Source of the DNA: Nitrospira sp. CG24B
GTDB lineage: Bacteria; Nitrospirota; Nitrospiria; Nitrospirales; Nitrospiraceae
DNA length: 64,000 bases
Assembly: GCA_002869845.2 (NCBI GenBank)
Contig: NEWS02000015.1
Span: 1-64,000 of the forward strand
Direction of reading: 5' to 3'
Shown: in pieces, positions 1 to 7,791 of the stretch
Position numbering within the stretch: position 1 is the stretch's first letter
Layout: the number at the start of each line of letters is the position of its first letter
Translations under genes and position numbers: made by a program
The notes under the pieces: generated by a model
The model's input: only the letters and a program-made list of their open reading frames with translations
Told to the model about the DNA's origin: nothing
Databases searched by the model: none

Positions 1-51
1 CATGGCCCCAGACTACTACACAATGTGGCAAGGGGAATCAAGTGCATACGC

Positions 52-669
52 CTATTTTGTAATATAGGCTTCGATCGCTGTCTTGAAATCTTTGGTACCC
101 AGAAAGCTCAATACTTTCTCATCAAAAAGTATGTCATATTTGACATCCGCAAACGGAGCATCCTTCTGAGAGAGTAATTCGTCTTTGATACGGATAAGAG
201 CGCGGTAAAACTGGTCATCACCTGGAGTAAACGTGGAGGAGATTTCCCTTTCGATATCCCTCTTAGATCCCGCCTGGTCTCTTAATGCCTTCATGAAAAG
301 GTCTTTGGCTGCATCGATAGCGATGTGTAGATCCTCGTACTCCTTGCGGAGCACAGGGTTGACCAGCAGGGTGGATGTCTTTTCTGTGTGTCCGAGAACT
401 TCGTCATATGGTCGAACCACAAGGACAGTTTCTTTTGATAAATCGACGGAACTTTCGTCAGTTATGGATCTCTTAGTAACGCGCGACGGGAAGATTCGAT
501 CCTTTGATAAATTGCCGTCTGTGATGTCTTGAAAAGTTTGAGCGAGTGAGGATTTCATAGAGCCGTTTGGTGCATAGATCGCGTATGCTCTTTTCGACGA
601 AAAGTCGAATTGAAACTGCATCTTTTTAATTCCGTAGCAATTTTCGAGGTCAATTTTAAGCTGTTTCAT
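52..669 (-). pseudogene. N-terminal fragment of an AAA/SMC-like ATPase
   Basis: The 205-residue product begins with an ABC/SMC-type ATPase head: a beta strand, then a P-loop at residues 33-41 (APNGSMKSS) where the usual first Gly is Ala and the Gly before Lys is Met. Proteins with this architecture normally run to several hundred residues with a coiled coil, a signature motif and Walker B; none of these is present here because the frame stops at a TAG close to the window edge. I read it as the surviving 5' part of a RecF/SMC-like ATPase of the sort found in defence loci. The remainder may lie left of the window or be lost. A short standalone protein cannot be excluded. Confidence 0.5.
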
Positions 670-886
670 AAGTAAGGCCTTAGCATCTCCGCACAGCTAT
701 GGTTGTAAAGAAGCCGTGAAATCGTGAACATGTCGTAGACAGATCGCGCGTGATAATAGCCGATCAGAAGTTTTTGGTACACTCAGAAGTGCTGCGCTAC
801 AAGGAGGGCATAAAGTGCCTAAAACTGACGTACGATCTTCTATTTTTGCTTTTGATAAAAGCCAAAATAGAAAACGAGTCGTCGAG

Positions 887-1045
887 CTAGGATAGAACCA
901 TCGGCAAGATGGCGCCGTTCACGCCCGAGCAATGCGGACTTATCCGCTCCCCGCCGAGAATGAAATCCGGGATCTTGCCCTGTTCAATATGGCGATCGAT
1001 GGTCCTCGTCTTGATGGACCGCATCCATGGTGAGACGACCGTCAC
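887..1045 (-). CDS. candidate 52-aa HTH (excisionase/AlpA-like) protein
   Basis: An uninterrupted 52-codon frame starts with GTG 28 bp downstream of the vapC stop. Its middle (IKTRTIDRHIEQGKIPDF) resembles the recognition-helix segment of AlpA/excisionase-type winged-helix proteins, in which an RTI..I.QGKIP pattern is common. The C-terminal half has no recognisable features. It could be the last gene of a vapB-vapC operon or a decayed excisionase belonging to the nearby tyrosine recombinase. The assignment rests only on the short motif match. Confidence 0.3.
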   Translation of the reverse strand: MTVVSPWMRSIKTRTIDRHIEQGKIPDFILGGERISPHCSGVNGAILPMVLS

Positions 1046-1072
1046 CAGCGCGCGAACGCATACAGTGCGCCG

Positions 1073-1510
1073 TCAGGGCGCCATGACCTTTGGGAGTTGC
1101 TCAGCCGTGGCGAGTTGGCGAAAGTCGCCGAGATTAAACGTGTAAATCCGCTCCGCCGCACATTTGGTCGCACAGGCCAGGAGCAGGGCATCATAAATCT
1201 TGGCCCCAGGAATCCCCGCATCCCGTACCACGATCAGTGCCTGGAGATACTCCTCATGCGTGAGGGGCACTACCGTACAATACGGCACAATATTCTCCGT
1301 GATGATGCGGGCCGCTTCACTCGGATGAATCCGAGGCTGCACCGGGAGCCGGGTCAACGCCGCGTAGGTCTCCGCAATCGAATGGGCACTGACGAATCCG
1401 ACATCGTGACCTGCGACCACCCGCCGCAGGGCGGGCAGGGCGCGCGCATGATGGAGATGACTCTGTTCCGACGCGGCGACCAAGACCGTCGTATCAAAGA
1501 ACACCTGCAT
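1073..1510 (-). CDS. vapC: PIN-domain toxin, VapC family
   Basis: A 145-residue PIN-domain ribonuclease. The acidic metal-binding set of the family is visible: D6 in the FFDTTVLV strand, E47 in SIAETY, D107 in IYDALLLA and D129 in FNLGDF. VapC toxins cleave tRNA or rRNA when released from their antitoxin. The gene follows the AbrB-type vapB by 6 bp in the same direction, so the two form a type II toxin-antitoxin operon, probably autoregulated by the complex. Length and residues look intact, suggesting an active addiction module on this mobile segment. Confidence 0.88.
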   Translation of the reverse strand: MQVFFDTTVLVAASEQSHLHHARALPALRRVVAGHDVGFVSAHSIAETYAALTRLPVQPRIHPSEAARIITENIVPYCTVVPLTHEEYLQALIVVRDAGIPGAKIYDALLLACATKCAAERIYTFNLGDFRQLATAEQLPKVMAP

Positions 1511-1516
1511 CGCGGC

Positions 1517-1777
1517 TCAGTCCGAGCCCACGGCCCGGAGGCGTTCGTCGCGCACATCCTCCAGCACACGTGCCCAGTCCGCGTTGGCCTGCGCCGTCCC
1601 CTGGTGCACCCAGAGCCCATCCATATTCACCATCGTGGGGTGTGGCACGGGCACCCGGAGGAATAGTCCATCGGCTTGTTCCTGGACCTCCAGTTCCATA
1701 TCGGGTTTCAACCCGAGCCGATCTCGGAGGGGTTTCGGCACAACGATCCGACCAGACTTGTCAATTTTTACATCCAT
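1517..1777 (-). CDS. vapB: AbrB/MazE-type antitoxin, VapB family
   Basis: An 86-residue swapped-hairpin AbrB/SpoVT DNA-binding protein. The N-terminus (MDVKIDKSGRIVVPKPLR) is the classic AbrB half; the C-terminal half, rich in W and acidic residues, should wrap the VapC toxin. I chose the ATG at 1777 because the family begins directly with this strand; an upstream in-frame ATG at 1813 would add twelve residues without domain character. It lies directly upstream of vapC, the order usual for antitoxin-toxin operons. Confidence 0.85.
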   Translation of the reverse strand: MDVKIDKSGRIVVPKPLRDRLGLKPDMELEVQEQADGLFLRVPVPHPTMVNMDGLWVHQGTAQANADWARVLEDVRDERLRAVGSD

Positions 1778-1820
1778 GCCATTGATTATGCCATATGCCA
1801 TACAAAACGGCAATAGATCA

Positions 1821-1841
1821 GTAGTGCAGCTTTTTCACTAC
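1821..1841. promoter_or_regulatory. inverted repeat upstream of vapB, candidate operator
   Basis: The arms GTAGTG (1821-1826) and CACTAC (1836-1841) are separated by 9 bp, 44 bp upstream of the vapB start. AbrB-type antitoxins bind short palindromes before their own operon. The arms are only 6 bp, so chance is possible. Confidence 0.3.
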
Positions 1842-1861
1842 CAGTAGCAAACAAAAATAGA

Positions 1862-1885
1862 GTATGATAAAGGACGTTATCATAC
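1862..1885. other. 9/6/9 perfect inverted repeat, candidate recombinase core or operator
   Basis: GTATGATAA (1862-1870) and TTATCATAC (1877-1885) are perfect reverse complements around a 6-bp spacer. The site lies 36 bp before the integrase start. Two 9-bp arms around a 6-8 bp overlap is the geometry of tyrosine-recombinase core sites, so this may be the attachment core. It could equally be a repressor operator for int or for the divergent vapBC. Confidence 0.4.
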
Positions 1886-1921
1886 ACTACTATACAGTAG
1901 GGAACAGCTAAGAAAAACCAC

Positions 1922-2869
1922 ATGCAACTAGTGATACCGAGCACAAGGAAACTCCCCGCCCTTTTCACCCCTACACCCAAGGCAACCAAACGGTTTGTCG
2001 AATTCTTCACTGCCAACATTCGCAACCCGAATACGCGGAAGGCCTACACCTGGGCGATCGTAGAATTTGCCGCCTGGTGTGAGCAGCATGGGCTCCTGTC
2101 TTTGGAAGCCATTGAGCCGGTCCATGTGGCCACCTATGTTGAAACCCTCCAAGGCCGCTTGTCAGCTCCGTCGATTAAGCAACATCTCGCCGCCATCCGC
2201 ATGCTGTTCGATTGGCTCGTCGTCGGCCAGGTCCTTCCCAGCAATCCGGCAAGCTCGGTCCGGGGGCCGAAGTATTCGATGAAGAAAGGCAAGACACCGG
2301 TGCTCATGGCCGACGAAGCCTGCCTGCTGATCGAGGCCATTGATGTGCGCACGATCGTCGGCTTACGTGACCGGGCCTTGATCGGATTGATGGTCTATAC
2401 ATTCGCTCGAATCGGTGCGGCGCTCACGATGCAGGTTGAAGATGTCTATATCCAAGGCCGTCGGACCTGGGTACGACTGCACGAGAAAGGTGGCAAGCTC
2501 CATGCGATGCCCTGCCACCACAATCTTGACGAGTACCTCCATGCCTACCTCAAGACTGCCCAGTTGACTGAGGGCAAGAACCCGCTCTTTCGCACGATGC
2601 ACGGCCGGACGGGGCAGCTCTCAGACAAACCGATGACGCAACCGGACGCCTACCGCATGATTCGTCGCCGCGCCACGGCGGTCGGCATTCGCACCAAGAT
2701 CGGCAACCATTCCTTCCGTGCGACGGGGATTACGGAATATCTCCGGAACGGGGGGAAACTCGAAATTGCCCAGCAGATGGCGAACCATGAAAGTGCCCGC
2801 ACGACAGGCCTCTATGATCGGCGCACCGATCAGGTCTCGTTGGATGAGGTGGAACGGATTGTGATTTGA
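1922..2869 (+). CDS. tyrosine recombinase / integrase
   Basis: A 315-residue phage-integrase family protein. Residues 20-110 form the SAM-like core-binding domain and 125-310 the catalytic domain. The catalytic set is complete: R163 (FARIGAA), K189 or K192 in EKGGK, H263-x-x-R266 (HSFRATG), H289 (ANHES) and the Tyr nucleophile Y298 (GLYDRR). The start follows a purine-rich leader and the 9/6/9 inverted repeat. The protein resembles the XerC/D-like integrases of plasmids and islands more than long phage integrases with arm-binding domains. Its position among toxin-antitoxin pairs fits a role in integration or excision of this element. Confidence 0.92.
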   Translation: MQLVIPSTRKLPALFTPTPKATKRFVEFFTANIRNPNTRKAYTWAIVEFAAWCEQHGLLSLEAIEPVHVATYVETLQGRLSAPSIKQHLAAIRMLFDWLVVGQVLPSNPASSVRGPKYSMKKGKTPVLMADEACLLIEAIDVRTIVGLRDRALIGLMVYTFARIGAALTMQVEDVYIQGRRTWVRLHEKGGKLHAMPCHHNLDEYLHAYLKTAQLTEGKNPLFRTMHGRTGQLSDKPMTQPDAYRMIRRRATAVGIRTKIGNHSFRATGITEYLRNGGKLEIAQQMANHESARTTGLYDRRTDQVSLDEVERIVI

Positions 2870-2956
2870 CGAGCCTGGATTGGACTTCCTGTGGTGTAGA
2901 CTCTCGTGCGCCCTATCGTCGCGCCCCTCCCGTTCCCCATCCTGGCCACCCGTGCC

Positions 2957-2992
2957 TTGACAAAATATAGTGATATCACTATATTTCAGGAA
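2957..2992 (+). promoter_or_regulatory. sigma70-like promoter with palindromic operator for higBA
   Basis: A consensus -35 TTGACA (2957-2962) and a -10 TATATT (2980-2985) are separated by exactly 17 bp. The spacer and -10 are occupied by a perfect 24-bp palindrome (2963-2986) with arms AAATATAGTGAT and ATCACTATATTT. A repressor bound there would block polymerase directly, the expected autoregulation by the HigA antitoxin. The predicted transcription start falls at about 2992, the first base of the higB ATG, so the mRNA may be leaderless. Confidence 0.8.
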
Positions 2993-3360
2993 TGCCGATG
3001 GTTCCACCTCTGAAGCCGGTGGCCTGGGTCGGATCGAGCCGCAAGGACCTCCGCACGTTTCCCGGTGCCGTGCAGGATCTCATGGGATACGCGCTGTTTG
3101 TCGCGCAACAAGGAGGGAGACATCGCGAGACCAAGACCTTGACCGGGTTCGCCGGGGCCGGGGTGGTGGAAATCCTTGCGGACCATCGTGGCGACACATT
3201 CCGCGCCGTCTATACGGTGCGATACCAGGGTACGGTGTATGTACTGCATGCCTTTCAGAAGAAATCGACCTCTGGTCGTGCGACGCCGAAGCACGAGATC
3301 GACATCATCACACAACGGCTTCGCGCCGCAGAACAGATCGCACAAGGAGCACGGTCATGA
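2992..3360 (+). CDS. higB: HigB-like toxin (RelE/ParE superfamily, Gp49-like)
   Basis: A 122-residue protein of the phage-derived Gp49-like/HigB group. The diagnostic segment is the beta sheet FRAVYTVRYQGTVYVLHAFQKKS near residues 70-95, followed by a C-terminal helix with TPKHEIDIITQRL. Such toxins are ribosome-dependent mRNA endonucleases in the RelE fold. It precedes an XRE antitoxin gene, the toxin-first order typical of HigBA, and overlaps it by 4 bp (ATGA). A second ATG at 2998 is possible. It is intact. Confidence 0.82.
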   Translation: MPMVPPLKPVAWVGSSRKDLRTFPGAVQDLMGYALFVAQQGGRHRETKTLTGFAGAGVVEILADHRGDTFRAVYTVRYQGTVYVLHAFQKKSTSGRATPKHEIDIITQRLRAAEQIAQGARS

Positions 3361-3677
3361 GGAAGAAAGGATATGAAATTGGGGGACGGAACGTCTTTGA
3401 GGACCTGGGCGTGCCCAATGCGGACGAGCATGTCATCAAAGCGCAACTGGTCTTCAAGATCGAGACGATCATGAAACGACGCCACTTGACCCAGCGAGAG
3501 GCGGCCGCCTTGTTTGGTGTGCGACAGCCGGACATCTCGAAGATGCTGCGCGGCGCATTCCGCCAGTTTTCAGTAGAGCGGCTGCTCCGTTTCCTCGTCA
3601 AGCTCGATCACGATGTGGAAATTGTCGTGCGTCCTCACCGCGCCAAAACCTATGCGGCCGCGTTGCATGTGTCATAA
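3357..3677 (+). CDS. higA: HigA-like antitoxin, XRE family
   Basis: The 106-residue product carries a helix-turn-helix at about residues 40-75 (KRRHLTQREAAALFGVRQPDISKMLRG), typical of the XRE antitoxins paired with Gp49-like toxins. The ATG overlaps the toxin stop, indicating translational coupling. It should neutralise HigB and bind the 24-bp palindrome at 2963-2986. An upstream extension of this frame exists but overlaps the toxin gene and shows no domain, so the ATG at 3357 is preferred. Confidence 0.85.
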   Translation: MRKKGYEIGGRNVFEDLGVPNADEHVIKAQLVFKIETIMKRRHLTQREAAALFGVRQPDISKMLRGAFRQFSVERLLRFLVKLDHDVEIVVRPHRAKTYAAALHVS

Positions 3678-3770
3678 CCCCGTTGCAGAACATCCGCGAC
3701 TGAAACACGTCGTCGATGTGAAGAGAGTTCCAGGAAGTTCCTGTGTTCGAATGCTGCAAGGGTGCGACCT

Positions 3771-4052
3771 TCACGCGACGCGAAGGCATCGGACGTTGAT
3801 CTGGTCGCGTCGGACCTGCGCCAGTTCATCGTGCGCTTGTTGCACGAGCCATCCGTCTTCAGTGCCGCCGAACGCCTTGGCCAGCCGCACAGCCATTTCC
3901 GGTGAAATGCCCCGTTTGCCGTTCACCAGTTCCGATAGCGTGTTGCGCGTGACCCCTAGAGCCGTCGCCGCGGCGGTGATGCTCAAGCCGAGCGGTTCAA
4001 TGCACTCCTGCAACACGACCAGGCCGGGACGCGGCAGATTTTTCAGGTTCAT
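3771..4052 (-). CDS. higA: HigA/VapI-type antitoxin, XRE family
   Basis: A 93-residue XRE-fold protein of the HigA (VapI) subgroup: the helix-turn-helix spans about residues 25-60 (ITAAATALGVTRNTLSELVNGKRGIS), followed by the family ending around DGWLVQQAHDEL. It is unrelated in detail to the HigA at 3357 and belongs to the classical HigB (Killer-like) pairs. Its partner toxin lies immediately upstream on the same strand but has lost its N-terminus, so this antitoxin is probably orphaned. Confidence 0.82.
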   Translation of the reverse strand: MNLKNLPRPGLVVLQECIEPLGLSITAAATALGVTRNTLSELVNGKRGISPEMAVRLAKAFGGTEDGWLVQQAHDELAQVRRDQINVRCLRVA

Positions 4053-4086
4053 AACTCGGTCTCCCTTTCATGATCATCGCGATCAT

Positions 4087-4290
4087 CTACGCGTGTTCAC
4101 CGTGGTCGAAGCGGAAGATCACCCGCCAATTGTCCCGCACAGTGACGGCCCACAATCCTTTGTAGGCGGCTTTCAAAGGATACAGCCGGTAACTCGGCAT
4201 GTTCATATGGTCGACGGTCGGCGCCGCGTCTAACGTGGCCAGCATGTTTGCGAGTGTGGCGACATAGCCCGGGTTCTTAACGTATTGCCA
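4087..4290 (-). pseudogene. higB: HigB (RelE/ParE-fold) toxin remnant lacking its N-terminus
   Basis: Reading leftward from about 4290, the frame gives the C-terminal two thirds of a classical HigB, ending GLWAVTVRDNWRVIFRFDHGEHA and a TAG at 4087-4089; the W.V...WR..F.F pattern is the family signature. No start codon or N-terminal helix precedes it. Instead the frame runs directly back to the TAG stop of the cupin gene. The toxin was therefore truncated by a recombination that joined it to the cupin 3' end. Confidence 0.7.
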
Positions 4291-4674
4291 CTAACCCGGC
4301 TGCTCTTCCGTACCGACTGGCACATGCTCGCAGGGCAACGGGGATTGCGCCAGGATACACACCATATTCTGCGAGGCATGGGTGTTTCGAATCGAATGTG
4401 CTTGGTTCTTGGGAACGAAGACGAGGTCCCCGGATTGGACGGCATACGATTCCTTGCCGACCACGCATTGGCCCACGCCTTCCACGAAGTACAATATCTC
4501 ATCTGAATGCGGGTGCCGATGTAATGGATTCTGTTGGCCGGGCGCAATGCAATACACATTGAAATGCATGTCGGAGGTTTCGAAGAGCCGTTTGCGGATG
4601 AAAAATCGCTCTCTGAACTCCTCGGCCTCACGCAGGGCAAAATGTTTTTTGTCTTCACCGCCGATCGGTATCAT
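4291..4674 (-). CDS. cupin-domain protein
   Basis: A 127-residue single-domain cupin. The first cupin motif appears as PLHRHPHSDEILYFVEG (about residues 51-67), giving the His-His-Glu metal ligands, and the second as VPKNQAHSIRNT (about 88-99). It is the third gene of the chrB-MFS-cupin operon: its ATG overlaps the MFS stop in ATGA form. Small cupins of this kind bind metals or small ligands; the substrate is unknown. Its last codons abut the higB remnant, so the true 3' flank has been replaced. Confidence 0.75.
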   Translation of the reverse strand: MIPIGGEDKKHFALREAEEFRERFFIRKRLFETSDMHFNVYCIAPGQQNPLHRHPHSDEILYFVEGVGQCVVGKESYAVQSGDLVFVPKNQAHSIRNTHASQNMVCILAQSPLPCEHVPVGTEEQPG

Positions 4675-5921
4675 GGTGTTCCTCCTTTTAAGGCGTTCTG
4701 TGGCATGGCCCCTCCTTCCTTGACTCCTGTTCGAAACGCGACCGCCGCCAGCACGACAAGCAAGGCAATCGCGGCAAACGCCATTCGAAAATCCTGGTCG
4801 CCAGACAGGCCGATGAAGAACCCCGCCAGCAGCGGCCCGGCTGCATGGCCCACATCGAACAGAGTGCCAAAGGCACCCATGGCTGAGCCGAGATGCGCCT
4901 CGTTGCAGAAGTCCACCACGAGTGCGGCGGCAGACGACGTCACCATCGCTTCACCCAGCCCAAAGCACATAGCTAAGAGAAGGAGGATCCAGTAATTCTG
5001 TGTCCAGGGGATAAGCCCGAATGGAACCGCACAGACAAACATTCCCCAAAACACCAATGATGTCCGGCCATGTCGGTCGGAGATCTTGCCCATCAGGGGT
5101 TTGGTGCTGATCACTGCAAGGATCTGAATACCCCAGAGCGTTCCAGCTTGAAAGGCAGATAAGCCGCACACCGTCACCGCATACAGGGGGAGAAAGGCCT
5201 CCAAGGCTCCGACCGTAAGATTCTGCACACCTTCCATATTGCTAGTGAGCAGCACGCGCCGATCCAGTAGAATCTCATGAATGGCGGTACGGAATTGCTT
5301 AAAGACGGCTGCGACGGTCCTTCCGCCGATGATCGCCTCATCTGTTCTTGGAACAATCATTAGCGCCAGCAACAATGACGCCATCCCACTGGCCGCCACG
5401 ATGCCATACACGATATGAAAATGTTCAAGGCGCGGTCCGGAGTCACCGCCCAGGAGACTCAATAACAATCCCCCTAAGGGAGCTCCTACCAGATTGCCAA
5501 TGATCGTGACGGAGGAAAACCACGAAAGCAGCTCTGCGCGTCTGCTTCCCGCGACACTGACCACCACGGCCATGACAACCGGGCTATAAATGGCGGTCGC
5601 AAACCCGTGGAAAAAGCGAACCACAACCAAGAGCTCAAAAGAGGACACCCACAGATATGCAAACGGAACAAACGCGAAGACCCCCAGGCCGAGCAGCAAC
5701 GTGCGGGTCCTGCCGATCACATCGGAGAGAACACCTGCCGGCATTTTGAAGAAAATCCCGGTCACCGTAGAGATGGCCACCGCAAAGCCAATGGCCTCTG
5801 GGCCTACGCCAAAGGAGGCGGCGAATAAGGGAAGGACTGGGGTACGGGCCAGACTATAAGAAGCGCGAGCGAGGAATCCGACCACACACAGTCCGGCGAT
5901 CGCCGATCGGTTCGATGACAT
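4671..5921 (-). CDS. MFS transporter
   Basis: A 416-residue major facilitator with about twelve hydrophobic segments. Signature loop motifs are visible between helices 2 and 3 (GVLSDVIGRTRTLL, about residues 62-76) and in the second half (GKISDRHGRTSLVFW). It sits 3 bp after chrB and overlaps the cupin gene, so all three should be co-transcribed. The linkage to ChrB suggests export connected with chromate or oxyanion stress, in place of the usual ChrA. That function is inferred from context only; the sequence does not reveal the substrate. Confidence 0.85.
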   Translation of the reverse strand: MSSNRSAIAGLCVVGFLARASYSLARTPVLPLFAASFGVGPEAIGFAVAISTVTGIFFKMPAGVLSDVIGRTRTLLLGLGVFAFVPFAYLWVSSFELLVVVRFFHGFATAIYSPVVMAVVVSVAGSRRAELLSWFSSVTIIGNLVGAPLGGLLLSLLGGDSGPRLEHFHIVYGIVAASGMASLLLALMIVPRTDEAIIGGRTVAAVFKQFRTAIHEILLDRRVLLTSNMEGVQNLTVGALEAFLPLYAVTVCGLSAFQAGTLWGIQILAVISTKPLMGKISDRHGRTSLVFWGMFVCAVPFGLIPWTQNYWILLLLAMCFGLGEAMVTSSAAALVVDFCNEAHLGSAMGAFGTLFDVGHAAGPLLAGFFIGLSGDQDFRMAFAAIALLVVLAAVAFRTGVKEGGAMPQNALKGGTP

Positions 5922-5924
5922 GGG

Positions 5925-6881
5925 TCACGTCGTCCGGGCTGGCCGACTCATGCGTGATAAGGCAGTGAAGAGACCTTCAAACAACGCGATGCCGCGCTGC
6001 TCAATCTCTTTGTCCGGTAATCCCGCTTGCAGCCACCCTTTCAGGATCAGTTCAAGACCAGCCGTTTCAGGTCGGGCATAGCGACCATCACGGAGATCAA
6101 GCTCATGGACGATTTCTGCGAGACCTTGCAGGCCCGGCTCCTTCAAGCCAAATGTGGCCATCATCGTTTCAAAGGTGCAGAAATTTCCCTCATGTCCAAA
6201 CTCTACATCGCGCATGTCGAACCCCGTCTCTCCAGAATCTGAACGGGTTGCATAGCGGATTTCTGCCGTTGGGTTGATGAACCGCCGAATCAGCCAGGCA
6301 CAGGCCAGACGGTCAACATGCGGACGCGGGCGCGTGACCCACCGTGCCTCGCGATAGTCCACGACCTTCTTGATGGCAATCGGAGCCACCACTGTCTTAT
6401 CTTGCCGAAGCTGCTCCTGAATGCGGCGCAATACGTCGTTCACTTTCACCGCCTCCTGGCAATTGAAAAAGTCTACTCGGGCGATGTCCGCTTGCCGTTT
6501 CCGCAACTTTTCCAGGTTCTCCAACCCTTTTACCCGATCGATGGCCTTCTTACCACGACGCAGTAATTTCTCAAGATCTACAGCTTCGGTTTCGATCTCG
6601 GCATATTTCGCTCGAGATGTCTCCTGAAAGAGTTCCACCAGCTTGGCATCGGGAAGCCCTTCGAACCGGTCCACCCGCATCACGACCGCGTCGCCGCCGA
6701 TCTGCTGCACTTCTTGCGCAAGCCATTGAAACGCTTCCACACATTCGTCATGGGGTGGCAGCACATACACCCCGGCCTTCGCCGTCACCGCTCCCATGCG
6801 TTGCAAGCGGCGCCAAAACGAGACGCGCGCGCTCGATGCGCGTTTGGCGGAGAGCGAATAGGAAAAGACGACCCAATTCAT
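5925..6881 (-). CDS. chrB: chromate resistance protein ChrB
   Basis: A protein of about 318 residues with the two-part ChrB layout: an N-terminal region starting NWVVFSYSLSAKR and a conserved C-terminal domain (RWVTRPRPHVDRLACAWLIR...EIRYA... then FCTFE and HELDLRD). ChrB is a chromate-responsive regulator and accessory factor of chromate resistance. I prefer the ATG at 6881 because homologues start with MNWVVF; the upstream ATG at 6923 lies in the promoter-like AT stretch. It heads an operon with an MFS transporter and a cupin. No chrA gene is visible in the window. Confidence 0.85.
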   Translation of the reverse strand: MNWVVFSYSLSAKRASSARVSFWRRLQRMGAVTAKAGVYVLPPHDECVEAFQWLAQEVQQIGGDAVVMRVDRFEGLPDAKLVELFQETSRAKYAEIETEAVDLEKLLRRGKKAIDRVKGLENLEKLRKRQADIARVDFFNCQEAVKVNDVLRRIQEQLRQDKTVVAPIAIKKVVDYREARWVTRPRPHVDRLACAWLIRRFINPTAEIRYATRSDSGETGFDMRDVEFGHEGNFCTFETMMATFGLKEPGLQGLAEIVHELDLRDGRYARPETAGLELILKGWLQAGLPDKEIEQRGIALFEGLFTALSRMSRPARTT

Positions 6882-6894
6882 ATGCAGTAAGTTA

Positions 6895-6923
6895 TGTATA
6901 ATATATATTGCGATAGATTGCAA
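6895..6923 (-). promoter_or_regulatory. possible chrB promoter
   Basis: On the minus strand TTGCAA (6923-6918) and TATACA (6900-6895) are 17 bp apart and lie just upstream of chrB in an AT-rich divergent intergenic region. The match to sigma70 consensus is moderate and no operator is certain. Confidence 0.3.
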
Positions 6924-7047
6924 CAGTTGTTACATTGCTATTCATACGGACTGTATCCGCCCCATGCTTCACCTGTGAACGGAATAAGGCGCGCGATCCC
7001 AGTAGCCGGTTCCCCCACCATCTCACGATAGAAAAGGAGGCACGACC

Positions 7048-7791
7048 GTGAACGCACGACCAGTGAAAACACAACACATTCTGCTTGCATGCCTACTCGT
7101 GTTGGCGAGCCATGTGGGCACCTGGGGTGCCGAAGAAGGCAAGTTTGGAACTCCGAAGGGAAATGAAGGTACCAGGATTTTCAAGGCTCCTGAGCATCCT
7201 CACTACACAGGCGAGTTTCGCCTGAAAGGTGAGCGGGCGACCCTCATCGGGAGTATGAGCGATACGACACCCTGGGATCACCTGGACTATGCCGGCAAGC
7301 ACCTCAATGCGGTGAAGGGCACGATTGAGATTGCGGTGAACGAACTCACCAACATGGGACAGGTAGTAGCCGAGTTTGTCGAGGGAGCCGACCGGTATCG
7401 AATTGTGTTTGACCGGTTTGCGGCGAAAGCCCCCTTTCAGGATGGCGGCATTGCGACCAGACTCTACGAACATGGGGATTCAAACAATGGTGATCCCCTG
7501 TACCCGAAAACCTGGCTCTACCTGGCTGGGTGGGGGACCGCCTCGATGTGGAAGAATGACCAAGTCCTCTACAAGGACTACGATGCGCATTTTATGGTCA
7601 TGGAGCGCTCTCGTGATCCTAAGACCCATGAGGTCCACTATCCGGTTAAACGTACCTTGCCCGGTGGCGAAACTGATCCGGCAGGCATGGAAATCGATCT
7701 CTGGGTGCGATCAAAGGAACAAAACACGAACAATTTCCCCCCATTTGAAACGTTTGTCCATCTGTGTTGGGAGGAGGTCACATGGCGCTGA
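7048..7791 (+). CDS. exported protein of unknown function
   Basis: A 247-residue protein with a Sec signal peptide at residues 1-28 (HILLACLLVLASHVGTWGA). The mature part is rich in aromatic and charged residues and has no motif I can name. The GTG start is supported by AAAGGAGG at 7033-7040. It overlaps the next gene by 10 bp, so the two are translationally coupled. Because the partner is a beta-jelly-roll protein related to 3-keto-glycoside hydrolases and the convergent gene is a GMC-DUF1080 fusion, a periplasmic role in sugar or polysaccharide processing is possible but unproven. Confidence 0.6.
   Translation: MNARPVKTQHILLACLLVLASHVGTWGAEEGKFGTPKGNEGTRIFKAPEHPHYTGEFRLKGERATLIGSMSDTTPWDHLDYAGKHLNAVKGTIEIAVNELTNMGQVVAEFVEGADRYRIVFDRFAAKAPFQDGGIATRLYEHGDSNNGDPLYPKTWLYLAGWGTASMWKNDQVLYKDYDAHFMVMERSRDPKTHEVHYPVKRTLPGGETDPAGMEIDLWVRSKEQNTNNFPPFETFVHLCWEEVTWR

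Noticed and set aside
2970..3356. Long plus-strand extension upstream of higA
   Set aside because: It runs through the promoter palindrome and the whole higB gene in another frame. The ATGA overlap start at 3357 is far better.
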